Origin: Alphaproteobacteria bacterium
GTDB lineage: Bacteria; Pseudomonadota; Alphaproteobacteria; ATCC43930; CGMCC-115725
Direction: 5' to 3'
DNA: 9,015 bases
Assembly (NCBI GenBank): GCA_005888515.1
Contig: VAZR01000046.1
Location: 1-9,015 of the forward strand
The position numbers and the translations under genes were made by a program. Every line of letters begins with the position of its first letter. The stretch's first letter is position 1. Positions 1 through 5,942 of the stretch are shown here, piece after piece. Under the pieces are notes generated by a model, which saw only the letters and a list, made by a program, of their open reading frames with translations, was not told where the DNA came from and ran no database searches.

Positions 1-801
1 CTCGTCGAGCAAGGTGTCGATGTTGCCGGCGATGCCGGACACCAGCGCCACTTCGACAAAGATCAGCGGCTCGTCCGGCATGCGCGGATGAAAAAACGCG
101 AAGCAGCGGCGGTCCGCCTCGAGCCGGTTCTTCAAATCGGTCCAGCCGCGGATCTCGTGCACCGCCTCGTAGGCCATCAGCTTTTCCAATAGCGAGGCCG
201 GGGCGTCCCAGGTGATCCGCTGTAATTCGAGGAAGCCGATGTCGAACCAGTTGGCGAGCAGGTCGCGCAGATCGTCGGCGAGCCCGCGCAGAAACGGATC
301 GCCGTTCGCGAGCGCGATCAACTCGGCGCGGCGGTCGACGAGGAACTTCACCCCTTCCGGCAGCGCATTGAACTGGCGCAGCAGCGTGACCCGCGGCGGC
401 AGCAACGCGGCGCGGAGGGCGCGCTCGGCGGCGCTCCGCTCGCCCGGCTCGACCGCCGCCGCAAGCACCGTGCAGCAGCGGTTGACCGCTTCATGGTCGG
501 TGTCGAATTCGGTAGCCAGCAGCCGCAGGAAACGCGCGCGCCCCGCTTCGTTCAGCGCCAGGTAGGTGCGGCCGAGCTCGGCGGCGCGCGCCCGCGCGGT
601 GACCTCGCCGCCGCGGCCATCGAGACAGCTGAGCATCTGTTGGCGCAGCCGCGCGACGTCGTCCTCGGGCAGATCCGGCCGCGGCGCGCCCGACAGGACG
701 CCGCGCGCCGACAGTGCGATCTCACGCCAGGCGCTGCGCAGATTGGCAATGGTGCGGTCGAAAACGCCGTCGAGAAAGCCGGCGGGAGCGCGGTCGGTCA
801 T
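1..801 (-). CDS. Malonyl-CoA decarboxylase, N-terminal part (3' end beyond left edge)
   Basis: This gene encodes malonyl-CoA decarboxylase, which converts malonyl-CoA to acetyl-CoA and CO2. The reverse strand reads openly for 267 codons from the ATG at 801 to base 1 with no stop. Residues 1 to about 190 match the helical N-terminal oligomerisation domain, including the stretch GRGGEVTARARAAELGRTYL and the later FLRLLATEFDTDHEAVNR. The segment LMAYEAVHEIRGWTDLKNR followed by RRCFAFFHPRMPDEPLIFVE opens the GNAT-like catalytic domain. The catalytic Ser and His of the family lie further on, outside the window. Bacterial members have about 450 residues, so roughly 60% is present. An in-frame ATG at 837 would add 12 residues. 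Neither start has a clear Shine-Dalgarno site; 801 is preferred because the family N-terminus begins just after it. The gene follows the dehydratase ORF on the same strand by 46 bp (10 bp from the alternative start), so co-transcription is plausible. Family assignment is by remembered sequence pattern. Confidence 0.88.
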   Translation of the reverse strand, partial: MTDRAPAGFLDGVFDRTIANLRSAWREIALSARGVLSGAPRPDLPEDDVARLRQQMLSCLDGRGGEVTARARAAELGRTYLALNEAGRARFLRLLATEFDTDHEAVNRCCTVLAAAVEPGERSAAERALRAALLPPRVTLLRQFNALPEGVKFLVDRRAELIALANGDPFLRGLADDLRDLLANWFDIGFLELQRITWDAPASLLEKLMAYEAVHEIRGWTDLKNRLEADRRCFAFFHPRMPDEPLIFVEVALVSGIAGNIDTLLDE

Positions 802-847
802 CGGTGACCCACGGTTCGCGGAACGCAGGATGATCATATCGCGCCGA

Positions 848-1843
848 TCATGGTCGTATCGCGGCCATGTTTGAGGTACCGCTTTTCAGCTGAGCCAACG
901 CGGCGGGCAATCCTTCGACCAGATCTTCGGCGATCAGGCCCGGACCGAACCGGCGGGCCGCCTCGGCATGCAGCCAAACCGCCGCCGCCGCCGCCTCGAA
1001 GGCGGGCATGCCTTGGGCCAGAAGGCCGAGCACCATTCCGGCCAGCACGTCTCCGGAACCGGCCGTCGCCAGCTCGGGCGGCGCGCCCGGATTGATGGCA
1101 GCCCGGCCGTCAGGGGCGGCGATCACGGTATCGTTGCCTTTCAGCAGCATCACCGCCCCGCTCGCCCGAGCGGCGCGGCAGGCGCGCTCCAGCTTGCTGC
1201 CGGAGCCACCAAGTGATTTGGCGAACAGCCTAGCGAACTCCCCTTCATGCGGGGTTAACACACAAGGCGAGTGAATCGCGCCAAACAGAACCTCTGCGTT
1301 CTTAGCAAAGCTGGTCAGCGCATCGGCATCGAGTACGGTTAATTTTCCCGCCGCGAGGATCGCCAGCACCTTGTCGCGGGTCTCGTCTCCGACCCCGGCC
1401 CCCGGCCCGATCAGCGCCGCGTTGCGCCGAGGATCGGCCAAAAGGGCCTGGAAAGCATCGAGCCCGCCCGCCGGCTGAACGATGATCCCGGTCAGCGCCG
1501 CGGCATAAACCGGGAATGCCGCTTCCGGTGCCGCGACGGTGACAAGGCCAGCGCCGAGCCGCGCCGCGGCCCGGGCGGCAAGCCGCGCCGCGCCGGTCAT
1601 CATCGCCCCGCCGGCGACCAGCGCGTGGCCGTGCGTGTATTTGTGGCTCTCCGGCGCGGGCCACGGAAACGCGTCGCGCCACCAATCCGGAACGTAATCG
1701 GGTTTGGGTTCGGCTTCCTCTGCTTTTGCGCTCGATGGTTCCTCATCGCGAGTACTTCGGCTTCGTAGTGAGAGCACAAACCATACTAATCCAAATCCGA
1801 TTAACCCACAGAGAACGATAATAATTAGGTCGTTGCCCGTCAT
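848..1843 (-). CDS. ADP/ATP-dependent NAD(P)HX dehydratase domain with an acquired membrane-anchor N-terminus
   Basis: From the ATG at 1843 this is a 331-residue protein. Residues 55-320 are a complete YjeF C-terminal (ribokinase-fold) dehydratase, which restores NAD(P)H from its hydrated S-form using ADP or ATP. The junction motif SHKYTHGHALVAGG (67-79), GPGAG (146-150), LDADAL (171-176), LTPHEGEF (196-203), KGNDT (235-239), NPG (251-253) and TAGSGD (260-265, with the catalytic-type Asp265) are all intact. Residues 1-53 do not belong to the family: a hydrophobic helix (about 6-26) is followed by basic RSRSTR and an acidic, proline-rich linker. In normal bifunctional proteins the second half of the epimerase stands here. 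The start ATG overlaps the TGA of the upstream epimerase fragment (TGATG), so translation may be coupled. A TTG at 1846 adds one residue. The protein is probably inner-membrane anchored with a cytoplasmic enzyme domain. Activity is likely from the motifs but unproven. Confidence 0.82.
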   Translation of the reverse strand: MTGNDLIIIVLCGLIGFGLVWFVLSLRSRSTRDEEPSSAKAEEAEPKPDYVPDWWRDAFPWPAPESHKYTHGHALVAGGAMMTGAARLAARAAARLGAGLVTVAAPEAAFPVYAAALTGIIVQPAGGLDAFQALLADPRRNAALIGPGAGVGDETRDKVLAILAAGKLTVLDADALTSFAKNAEVLFGAIHSPCVLTPHEGEFARLFAKSLGGSGSKLERACRAARASGAVMLLKGNDTVIAAPDGRAAINPGAPPELATAGSGDVLAGMVLGLLAQGMPAFEAAAAAVWLHAEAARRFGPGLIAEDLVEGLPAALAQLKSGTSNMAAIRP

Positions 1844-1875
1844 CAAAATATGCTTTCACGATATGCAGATAGCCT
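1685..1875. other. AT-richer segment replacing the middle of the NAD(P)HX repair gene
   Basis: On the left, family similarity resumes at the WWRDAFPWP codons near 1684. On the right it stops after ADAGLV at 1876. The roughly 190 bp between them match neither the epimerase nor the dehydratase and are clearly richer in A+T than the flanks, for example around 1780-1860. The minus strand of this segment encodes the epimerase fragment's odd tail (RLSAYRESIF, stop) and then the membrane segment of the downstream ORF. About 130 residues of epimerase expected in a normal fused gene are missing, so this is a replacement (deletion plus insertion), not a simple insertion. No transposase, terminal inverted repeats or target duplication is visible. 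The origin is unknown; a join to the 5' end of another gene encoding a small membrane-anchored protein is one possibility. An assembly chimera cannot be excluded. Confidence 0.6.
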
Positions 1876-2193
1876 CACGAGCCCCGCATCCGCGATAACC
1901 GCCGGCGCCAATGGTTCGACTGCGCCGGTCCAGCGTGCGGCAGCGGCGGCGGCATCGCCCTTCAGCGCCTCGCGGGACCCGAGCAGCGCGACCCGCACCG
2001 GCCAACCGCGCTCGGCCAGGAGGCGCGCCGTGACGAACCCGTCGCCGCCATTGTTGCCCGGGCCGCACAGCACCAGCGCGGGCTGCTTCGGCCAGCGCCG
2101 GGCCACGGCGTCGGCCACCGCGCGCCCGGCATTCTCCATCAGCGCGATGCCGGCGACCCCGCCGGAGATCGTCAGCCGCTCAGCCTCGCCCAA
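1843..2193 (-). pseudogene. Truncated NAD(P)H-hydrate epimerase (YjeF N-terminal domain fragment)
   Basis: The fragment reads GEAERLTISGGVAGIALMENAG, then GPGNNGGDGFVTARLLAERGW (nucleotide-binding loop NNGGDG at 47-52), and ends its match at VIADAGLV (99-106). This is the first half of the epimerase that interconverts R- and S-NAD(P)HX. The second half, with the conserved D-x-P-S-G segment that carries the catalytic Asp, is absent; ten unrelated residues follow and then TGA. The fragment should therefore be inactive. The only start inside the open frame is TTG at 2193. The family's usual N-terminal residues (here ALLTPQQL) are encoded just upstream, at about 2191-2214, but have no start codon of their own, and an in-frame TAG sits at 2221-2223. 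An ATG at 2247 in the same frame lies beyond that TAG. The fragment lies in line with the dehydratase ORF, as expected if both came from one bifunctional gene. Confidence 0.75.
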
Positions 2194-2317
2194 CTGCTGC
2201 GGCGTCAGCAGCGCATGCCGCTACCAGCTCGCAGATAAATCACTCATTGCCCGGCAAAAGTGGGGAGGGCCGCCCGGCCCGCAAAGCCCGCAGCGGCGCT
2301 ATTACCTGAGCCTTGCC

Positions 2318-3130
2318 TCAGCTCGGCACGAGCCCGCCGTCGACGTTGTAGGATTGGCCGGTAATGTTGCGGCTGCCCGGGGAGGCCAGGAAGACCGCCA
2401 TTGCCGCGATGTCGTCCGGCGTGTTGGCGCGGCGGATCGGGATCCCGGCCTCCTGTTCGGTCAGCAGCTGTTCCACGCTAATGCCGCGCTCGGCGGCGCG
2501 GGTCACGGCGTTGCGCGCGCCGAGCTCGGTGCGGGTAATGCCGGGGCAGATCGCGTTGACATTGATGTTGTAGCGGCCGAGCTGCTGCGCCGCCATCTTG
2601 GTCAACGAGATCACCGCCCCCTTGCTGGCGGCGTAGGCCGCGTTGGAGGCGCCGGCATAGCCGCGGCCGCTGATCGAGGCGATGTTGATGATCCTCCCGC
2701 CGCTCCCGTCGGCATCGAACTGCCGGATCATCTCGCGCGCGGCGCGCTGGAGACAGAAGAACACGCCCTTCGCATTGACCCGGTGGATGCGGCCCCAATC
2801 CGCCTCGGTCAGATCCATGATGTAGGCGTAGCGGGTGACCCCTGCATTATTGACGATGACGTCGAGCCGGCCGAGCTCGGCGACGGCACGCGCCACCATC
2901 GCTTCGATGCTCGCGACATCGCCGCAATCGGCTTCGATTGCGATCGCCCGCCGGCTGTTGCCGGCCGGCCGGTCCTTGTTGCAATCGGCGGCGGCGCGTT
3001 CGGCTGCGGCCAAGTCGATATCGGCGGCGGCGACCACCGCACCTTCCGCCGTCATCGCCAGCGCGGTGGCCCGCCCGATGCCGGCCCCGGCACCGGTCAC
3101 CAGCACGGCTTTATCCTGCAAGACGGGCAT
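2318..3130 (-). CDS. Classical short-chain dehydrogenase/reductase (SDR), 270 aa
   Basis: This is an NAD(P)-dependent oxidoreductase of the classical SDR family. From the ATG at 3130 the protein has 270 residues, typical for the family. It shows the cofactor loop TGAGAGIG (12-19), an acidic residue at the end of the second strand (D37 in AADID, favouring NAD over NADP), NNAG (94-97), the active-site Asn119 in VNAKG, a catalytic Ser (probably S152 in NIASISG), YAASK (Tyr166, Lys170), CPG (195-197), and a C-terminal GQSYNVDGG typical of the FabG-like branch. ATG codons lie at 3133 and 3130. GGAGG at 3140-3136 has normal 5-nt spacing only to 3130. A TTG at 3148 would add MRSEAM and is unlikely. 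The substrate is unknown. The gene is transcribed away from the ABC importer and is followed on the same strand, after about 70 bp, by the damaged epimerase. Confidence 0.88.
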   Translation of the reverse strand: MPVLQDKAVLVTGAGAGIGRATALAMTAEGAVVAAADIDLAAAERAAADCNKDRPAGNSRRAIAIEADCGDVASIEAMVARAVAELGRLDVIVNNAGVTRYAYIMDLTEADWGRIHRVNAKGVFFCLQRAAREMIRQFDADGSGGRIINIASISGRGYAGASNAAYAASKGAVISLTKMAAQQLGRYNINVNAICPGITRTELGARNAVTRAAERGISVEQLLTEQEAGIPIRRANTPDDIAAMAVFLASPGSRNITGQSYNVDGGLVPS

Positions 3131-3135
3131 CATCG

Positions 3136-3140
3136 CCTCC
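3136..3140 (-). promoter_or_regulatory. Ribosome binding site GGAGG of the SDR gene
   Basis: The minus strand reads GGAGGCGATGATG. The GGAGG core lies 5 nt before the second ATG (3130) and only 2 nt before the first (3133), so it supports 3130 as the start. Confidence 0.6.
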
Positions 3141-3158
3141 GATCTCAACGCATTTGGC

Positions 3159-3240
3159 TGTCATTGCGAGCACAGCGAAGCAATCTCCCGATTGCCTACT
3201 CTAGGAGAATTGCTCGGTTGCTACGCTCCCCGCAATGGCA
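3159..3240. repeat. Imperfect palindromic intergenic repeat (TCATTGCGAG...GCAATGGCA type)
   Basis: The left arm (3159-3183) begins TGTCATTGCGAG and continues CACAGCGAAGCAA. The reverse complement of the right arm (3218-3240) reads TGCCATTGCGGGGAGCG followed by TAGCAA. An inner stem pairs GCAATCTCC (3180-3188) with GGAGAATTGC (3204-3213), leaving a loop of about 15 nt at 3189-3203. The whole forms a long imperfect hairpin of about 82 nt. Sequences beginning with this TCATTGCGAG...AGCGAAGCAAT pattern are known to me as abundant short intergenic repeats in several alphaproteobacterial genomes. Only one copy is visible in this window, so multi-copy status is from general knowledge. It carries no ORF, is probably non-autonomous, and sits upstream of both divergent genes. 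Confidence 0.7.
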
Positions 3241-3336
3241 ACTCTCTTTTGTACAGCCCGCCGGATGGGCGATTTCCGAGCGGCCCGGCTCTGCTAAGAT
3301 CGCCGGAAGAAACGATACCGGGGCGGAACACGCAAA

Positions 3337-4356
3337 ATGAAGCAAGGCTTAGTCTTTGTCGCCCTCGTCGCGGGGGCGCTGCTCGGGATCGGCGGTGCCG
3401 GCGCCGAGCCGCTGAAAATCCGCGTCGGATGGGTAGTGACCCCGGGACACCTGGCGCCGCTGATCGAGGCGCTGGGAAAGCGCGAACCCGGCCTCTTCAA
3501 GCATCTCGGCAAAAGCTACGCTCTCGAGACCGTCCGTTTCCAGGGCACGACGCCGATGATCCAGGCGCAGGCGATCAACGAACTGGATATCGCCGCCTTC
3601 TCGACCGCCGCGCTCGCCCTGGCGGTTACCAATGCGAAGCTCGATGAGCGCGTTGTCGCCGATGTCGTGGCAGACGGCCATTCCGGCTATTTCACGGAGA
3701 ATTTCGTCGTTCTCGCCGACAGCCCGATCAAGACGGTCGAGGACGTCAAGGGCAAGCGGGTCGCCAGCAACGCGATCGGGTCGGCACATGATCTGGCGAT
3801 GCGGACGATGCTGCGAAAGCACGGCATCAAGGACAGCGACGTCACGACGGTCGAGACCAATTTCGCCAACATGCCGGCGATGCTCGACGGCGGCAAAGTC
3901 GACATGATCGGCGTGCTGCCGCAATTCTCGAAAGGGATCATCGGCAACGACAAGTACCGGATATTGTTCACCGGACGCGATGCGGTCGGGCCGATCCAAG
4001 CCGTGATGTGGGCGATGCGGGCCGAGGTCATCGCCGCCAACCGGCCGGCTTTGGTGGATTTCTTCGAGGACCACATCCGCGCCGTGCGCTGGTTTCTCAA
4101 CGAGAAAAACCGCGACGCGGCCCTCGACATCACCGCTTCGGCCACCAAGCTGCCGAAGGCGGACCTCGCCTTCGCCTTCACCAAGGAGGATTTCTACCAC
4201 TCGCCGGATGCGCGCCCGGAACTGGACACGGTACAGAAGGAAATCGATCGCGCGGTCGAACTTGGCGTCTTACCGAAAGCGGTGCAGATCGTCCCTAAAT
4301 ACGTCGATCTGTCGCTGATCGAGGAAGCCAAAAAGCGCATAGACGGCGGAAGCTAG
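3337..4356 (+). CDS. ABC transporter substrate-binding protein, NMT1/SsuA/TauA-like
   Basis: This is a 339-residue periplasmic solute-binding protein. Residues 1-23 form a Sec signal peptide: KQ, a hydrophobic stretch LVFVALVAGALLGIGG, and a likely signal peptidase I cut after AGA (A23|E24). There is no lipobox Cys, so the mature protein is probably soluble in the periplasm. The mature part starts LKIRVGWVVTPGHLAPLIEA and continues with GTTPMIQAQAINELDIAAFS, a segment like the 'm-x-A-l-x-x-G-e-l-D-i-a' region of NMT1/SsuA proteins. It then has the hinge region SPIKTVEDVKGKRVASNAIG and NMPAMLDGGKVDMIG. Family members bind sulfonates, taurine, nitrate, pyrimidine precursors or aromatic acids; nothing here decides which. 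It is the first gene of a four-gene operon, 34 bp before the ATPase. The start ATG follows the purine-rich GGGGCGGA and places the signal peptide correctly. Confidence 0.9.
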   Translation: MKQGLVFVALVAGALLGIGGAGAEPLKIRVGWVVTPGHLAPLIEALGKREPGLFKHLGKSYALETVRFQGTTPMIQAQAINELDIAAFSTAALALAVTNAKLDERVVADVVADGHSGYFTENFVVLADSPIKTVEDVKGKRVASNAIGSAHDLAMRTMLRKHGIKDSDVTTVETNFANMPAMLDGGKVDMIGVLPQFSKGIIGNDKYRILFTGRDAVGPIQAVMWAMRAEVIAANRPALVDFFEDHIRAVRWFLNEKNRDAALDITASATKLPKADLAFAFTKEDFYHSPDARPELDTVQKEIDRAVELGVLPKAVQIVPKYVDLSLIEEAKKRIDGGS

Positions 4357-4380
4357 GTTCCGCCCACACCTGGATAGAAA

Positions 4381-4390
4381 AGAGCAGAGG
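4381..4390 (+). promoter_or_regulatory. Ribosome binding site supporting the TTG start of the ABC ATPase
   Basis: AGAGCAGAGG lies immediately before TTG at 4391. The AGAG at 4381-4384 has 6-nt spacing to it. No ATG or GTG stands in this frame before the first conserved beta strand, so this site decides the start. Confidence 0.45.
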
Positions 4391-5185
4391 TTGAGCAGCA
4401 CGGCGCACATCGTCATCGACCGGGTCAGCCATGAGTATCGTCCGGCGCGGCGCCGGCCGGTGTTGGCGCTCGACGACGTATCGCTGGCGGTCGGCGACCG
4501 CGAGTTTCTCGCCCTCTTGGGGCCGAGCGGCTGCGGCAAGAGCACCCTCCTTTACCTCGTTGGCGGTTTTCTGCCGGTCGAGGAAGGCACGATCCAGGTG
4601 GAGGGACGGCCGGTCGACGGCCCTGGCCCCGACCGCGGCATAGTGTTCCAGCATTTCGCGCTGTTTCCGTGGAAAACCGTCATCCAAAACGTGCTCTACG
4701 GGCTCGAAAAGAAGGGCCTGCCGCGTGAGGAGAGGCTGCGGGTGGCGCATGAATTCATCGAACTGGTCGGCCTCGCGGGGTTCGAGGACAGCTATCCGGC
4801 GCAGCTCTCGGGCGGCATGAAACAGCGCGCCGCGATCGCCCGCACCCTGACGATCGACCCGAGCATCCTGCTGATGGACGAGCCGTTCGGCGCGCTCGAC
4901 GCTCAGACGCGCAGCCTGATGCAAGCCGAACTCCTGCGCATTTGGCAACGCTCGCGTAAGACCGTGATCTTCGTCACTCACGATGTGCATGAAGCGGTTT
5001 TTCTGGCGGAGCGGATCGCGGTGATGTCGGCGCGGCCCGGGCGCATCAAGGAAATTGTCGACGCCCGCGTCGACAGGCACGATCCGGAGGTGCAGCGCAC
5101 GCCGCAATTCCTCGAGATGGTCGACCACGTCTGGAACCTGGTGCGTGCCGAAGCCATTCAGGCACAGCGGAGCGGCGCGGCATGA
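4391..5185 (+). CDS. ABC transporter ATP-binding protein, SsuB/TauB/NrtD-like
   Basis: This 264-residue ATPase energises the importer from the cytoplasmic face of the membrane. It contains Walker A GPSGCGKST (44-52, Lys50), the Q-loop Gln87 in VFQHFALFPWKT, the signature LSGGMKQR (139-146), Walker B ILLMDEP (159-165, Glu164), the D-loop GALD (167-170) and the switch His197 in FVTHD. Length and the FALFPWKT sequence fit the nitrate/sulfonate/taurine subfamily. The start is TTG, since no ATG or GTG lies in frame before the first beta strand (HIVIDRVSHEY). The last codons overlap the next gene by 4 bp (ATGA at 5182-5185), so translation of the two is probably coupled. All nucleotide-binding motifs are intact, and two copies should pair under the two permeases. 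Confidence 0.93.
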   Translation: MSSTAHIVIDRVSHEYRPARRRPVLALDDVSLAVGDREFLALLGPSGCGKSTLLYLVGGFLPVEEGTIQVEGRPVDGPGPDRGIVFQHFALFPWKTVIQNVLYGLEKKGLPREERLRVAHEFIELVGLAGFEDSYPAQLSGGMKQRAAIARTLTIDPSILLMDEPFGALDAQTRSLMQAELLRIWQRSRKTVIFVTHDVHEAVFLAERIAVMSARPGRIKEIVDARVDRHDPEVQRTPQFLEMVDHVWNLVRAEAIQAQRSGAA

Positions 5186-5934
5186 ACGCCGTCGCGCAAA
5201 TCCTCCCCCGATATGTCCCGCTGCTGCTGCTCGCGATGGCTTGGGAGGTGGTAACCCGGACCGGCCTCGTGCCGACAGCGGCCTTGCCGCCGCTCGACAC
5301 GGTCGCAGCGGCCTGGCTCGACCTCGCAGTCGGCGGCGATTTGTGGAGCAACGGTGTCGCCTCGATATCGCGCGGCGCGGCAGGGCTCGGCCTGGCGATC
5401 TGTCTGGGCAGCCTGATCGGCGTGCTGATGGCCTGGTACAAACCGGTCCGGATCGCCGTCAACCCGACCGTCCAGTTCTTCTATCCGATGCCAAAATCGG
5501 CGCTGATCCCGGTCATGGTGCTGTGGCTCGGCTTTGGCGATGCATCGAAGGTCGCTACGATTTTTATCGGCTGCCTGCTGCCGATCACTCTGAGCGCGTT
5601 CAACGGCGCGCTCGGCACAGAACAGGTACTGATCTGGTCAGCACGCAGCCTAGGGGCGAGCCGCTGGCGAGTACTGTGGGAAGTGGTCTTCCCGAGCGCC
5701 CTGCCGGAACTCCTGAGCGGCATCCGCACGGCGCTGGCGTTGTCCTTCGTGCTGTTGGTCGCCTCCGAGCTGATCGTCGCCCGCCGCGGTCTCGGATACA
5801 TGATCGGCTGGCTCGGCGATGGCGGCGCCTACGACGCGATGTTCGCGGTGGTGCTGACCGTGGCCCTGTTGGGCTTCCTCGCCGATCGGCTCTATCTGAT
5901 GCTGACGCGGCGCATTCTTGCCTGGCGCGAATAG
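5182..5934 (+). CDS. ABC transporter permease 1, SsuC/TauC-like
   Basis: This 250-residue inner-membrane permease belongs to the binding-protein-dependent transport family. Hydrophobic segments are at about 11-27, 62-86, 106-138, 182-200 and 217-238. The cytoplasmic EAA loop that docks on the ATPase reads ARSLGASRWRVLWEVVFP (154-171) followed by SALP; the conserved Gly is G158. The stretch FYPMPKSALIPVMVLWLGFG is typical of SsuC/TauC relatives. The gene starts inside the end of the ATPase gene (ATGA overlap) and ends 8 bp before the second permease. It is clearly a paralogue of that permease, so the membrane channel is probably a heterodimer. The substrate is unknown. Confidence 0.9.
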   Translation: MNAVAQILPRYVPLLLLAMAWEVVTRTGLVPTAALPPLDTVAAAWLDLAVGGDLWSNGVASISRGAAGLGLAICLGSLIGVLMAWYKPVRIAVNPTVQFFYPMPKSALIPVMVLWLGFGDASKVATIFIGCLLPITLSAFNGALGTEQVLIWSARSLGASRWRVLWEVVFPSALPELLSGIRTALALSFVLLVASELIVARRGLGYMIGWLGDGGAYDAMFAVVLTVALLGFLADRLYLMLTRRILAWRE

Positions 5935-5942
5935 GGGCAGGA

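Larger units (their letters stand above)
3131..3336. other. Divergent intergenic region between the SDR gene and the ABC importer operon
   Basis: About 200 bp separate two divergently transcribed genes and must hold promoters for both directions. The left part holds the SDR ribosome binding site, the centre holds an 82-bp palindromic repeat (3159-3240), and the right part leads to the binding-protein gene. A weak -10-like TAAGAT at 3295-3300 has only a poor -35 match (TTTCCG, 3273-3278), so I do not call a promoter. GGGGCGGA at about 3320-3327 can serve as ribosome binding site for the ATG at 3337. No small gene is convincing here. Confidence 0.6.

Noticed and set aside
1843..1851. Programmed frameshift joining the epimerase fragment to the dehydratase frame at ATATTTTGATG
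   Set aside because: The site does not fit the X-XXY-YYZ slippery pattern for a -1 shift. Stop-start overlap is the simpler reading.
2267..2280. GC hairpin (GGGCC-GCCC-GGCCC) between the SDR gene and the epimerase remnant
   Set aside because: A stem of 5 bp with no T-run directly after it on the minus strand is too weak to call an intrinsic terminator.
1850..3340. 496-codon open frame on the plus strand
   Set aside because: It runs antisense across the epimerase remnant and the SDR gene and through the palindromic repeat. It shows no domain motifs and has the Ala/Arg/Gly-rich composition of a GC-rich shadow frame.
3349..4200. 283-codon minus-strand frame under the binding-protein gene
   Set aside because: It is antisense to a clearly recognised gene with a signal peptide and has no recognisable motif.
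4295..5128. 277-codon minus-strand frame under the ABC ATPase
   Set aside because: It is antisense to intact Walker and signature motifs and is a shadow frame.
5055..5942. Possible N-terminal extension of permease 2 (frame open from 5055)
   Set aside because: This stretch overlaps the ATPase and permease 1 genes in another frame and has no membrane or family features. The ATG at 5943 with its ribosome binding site fits the family.
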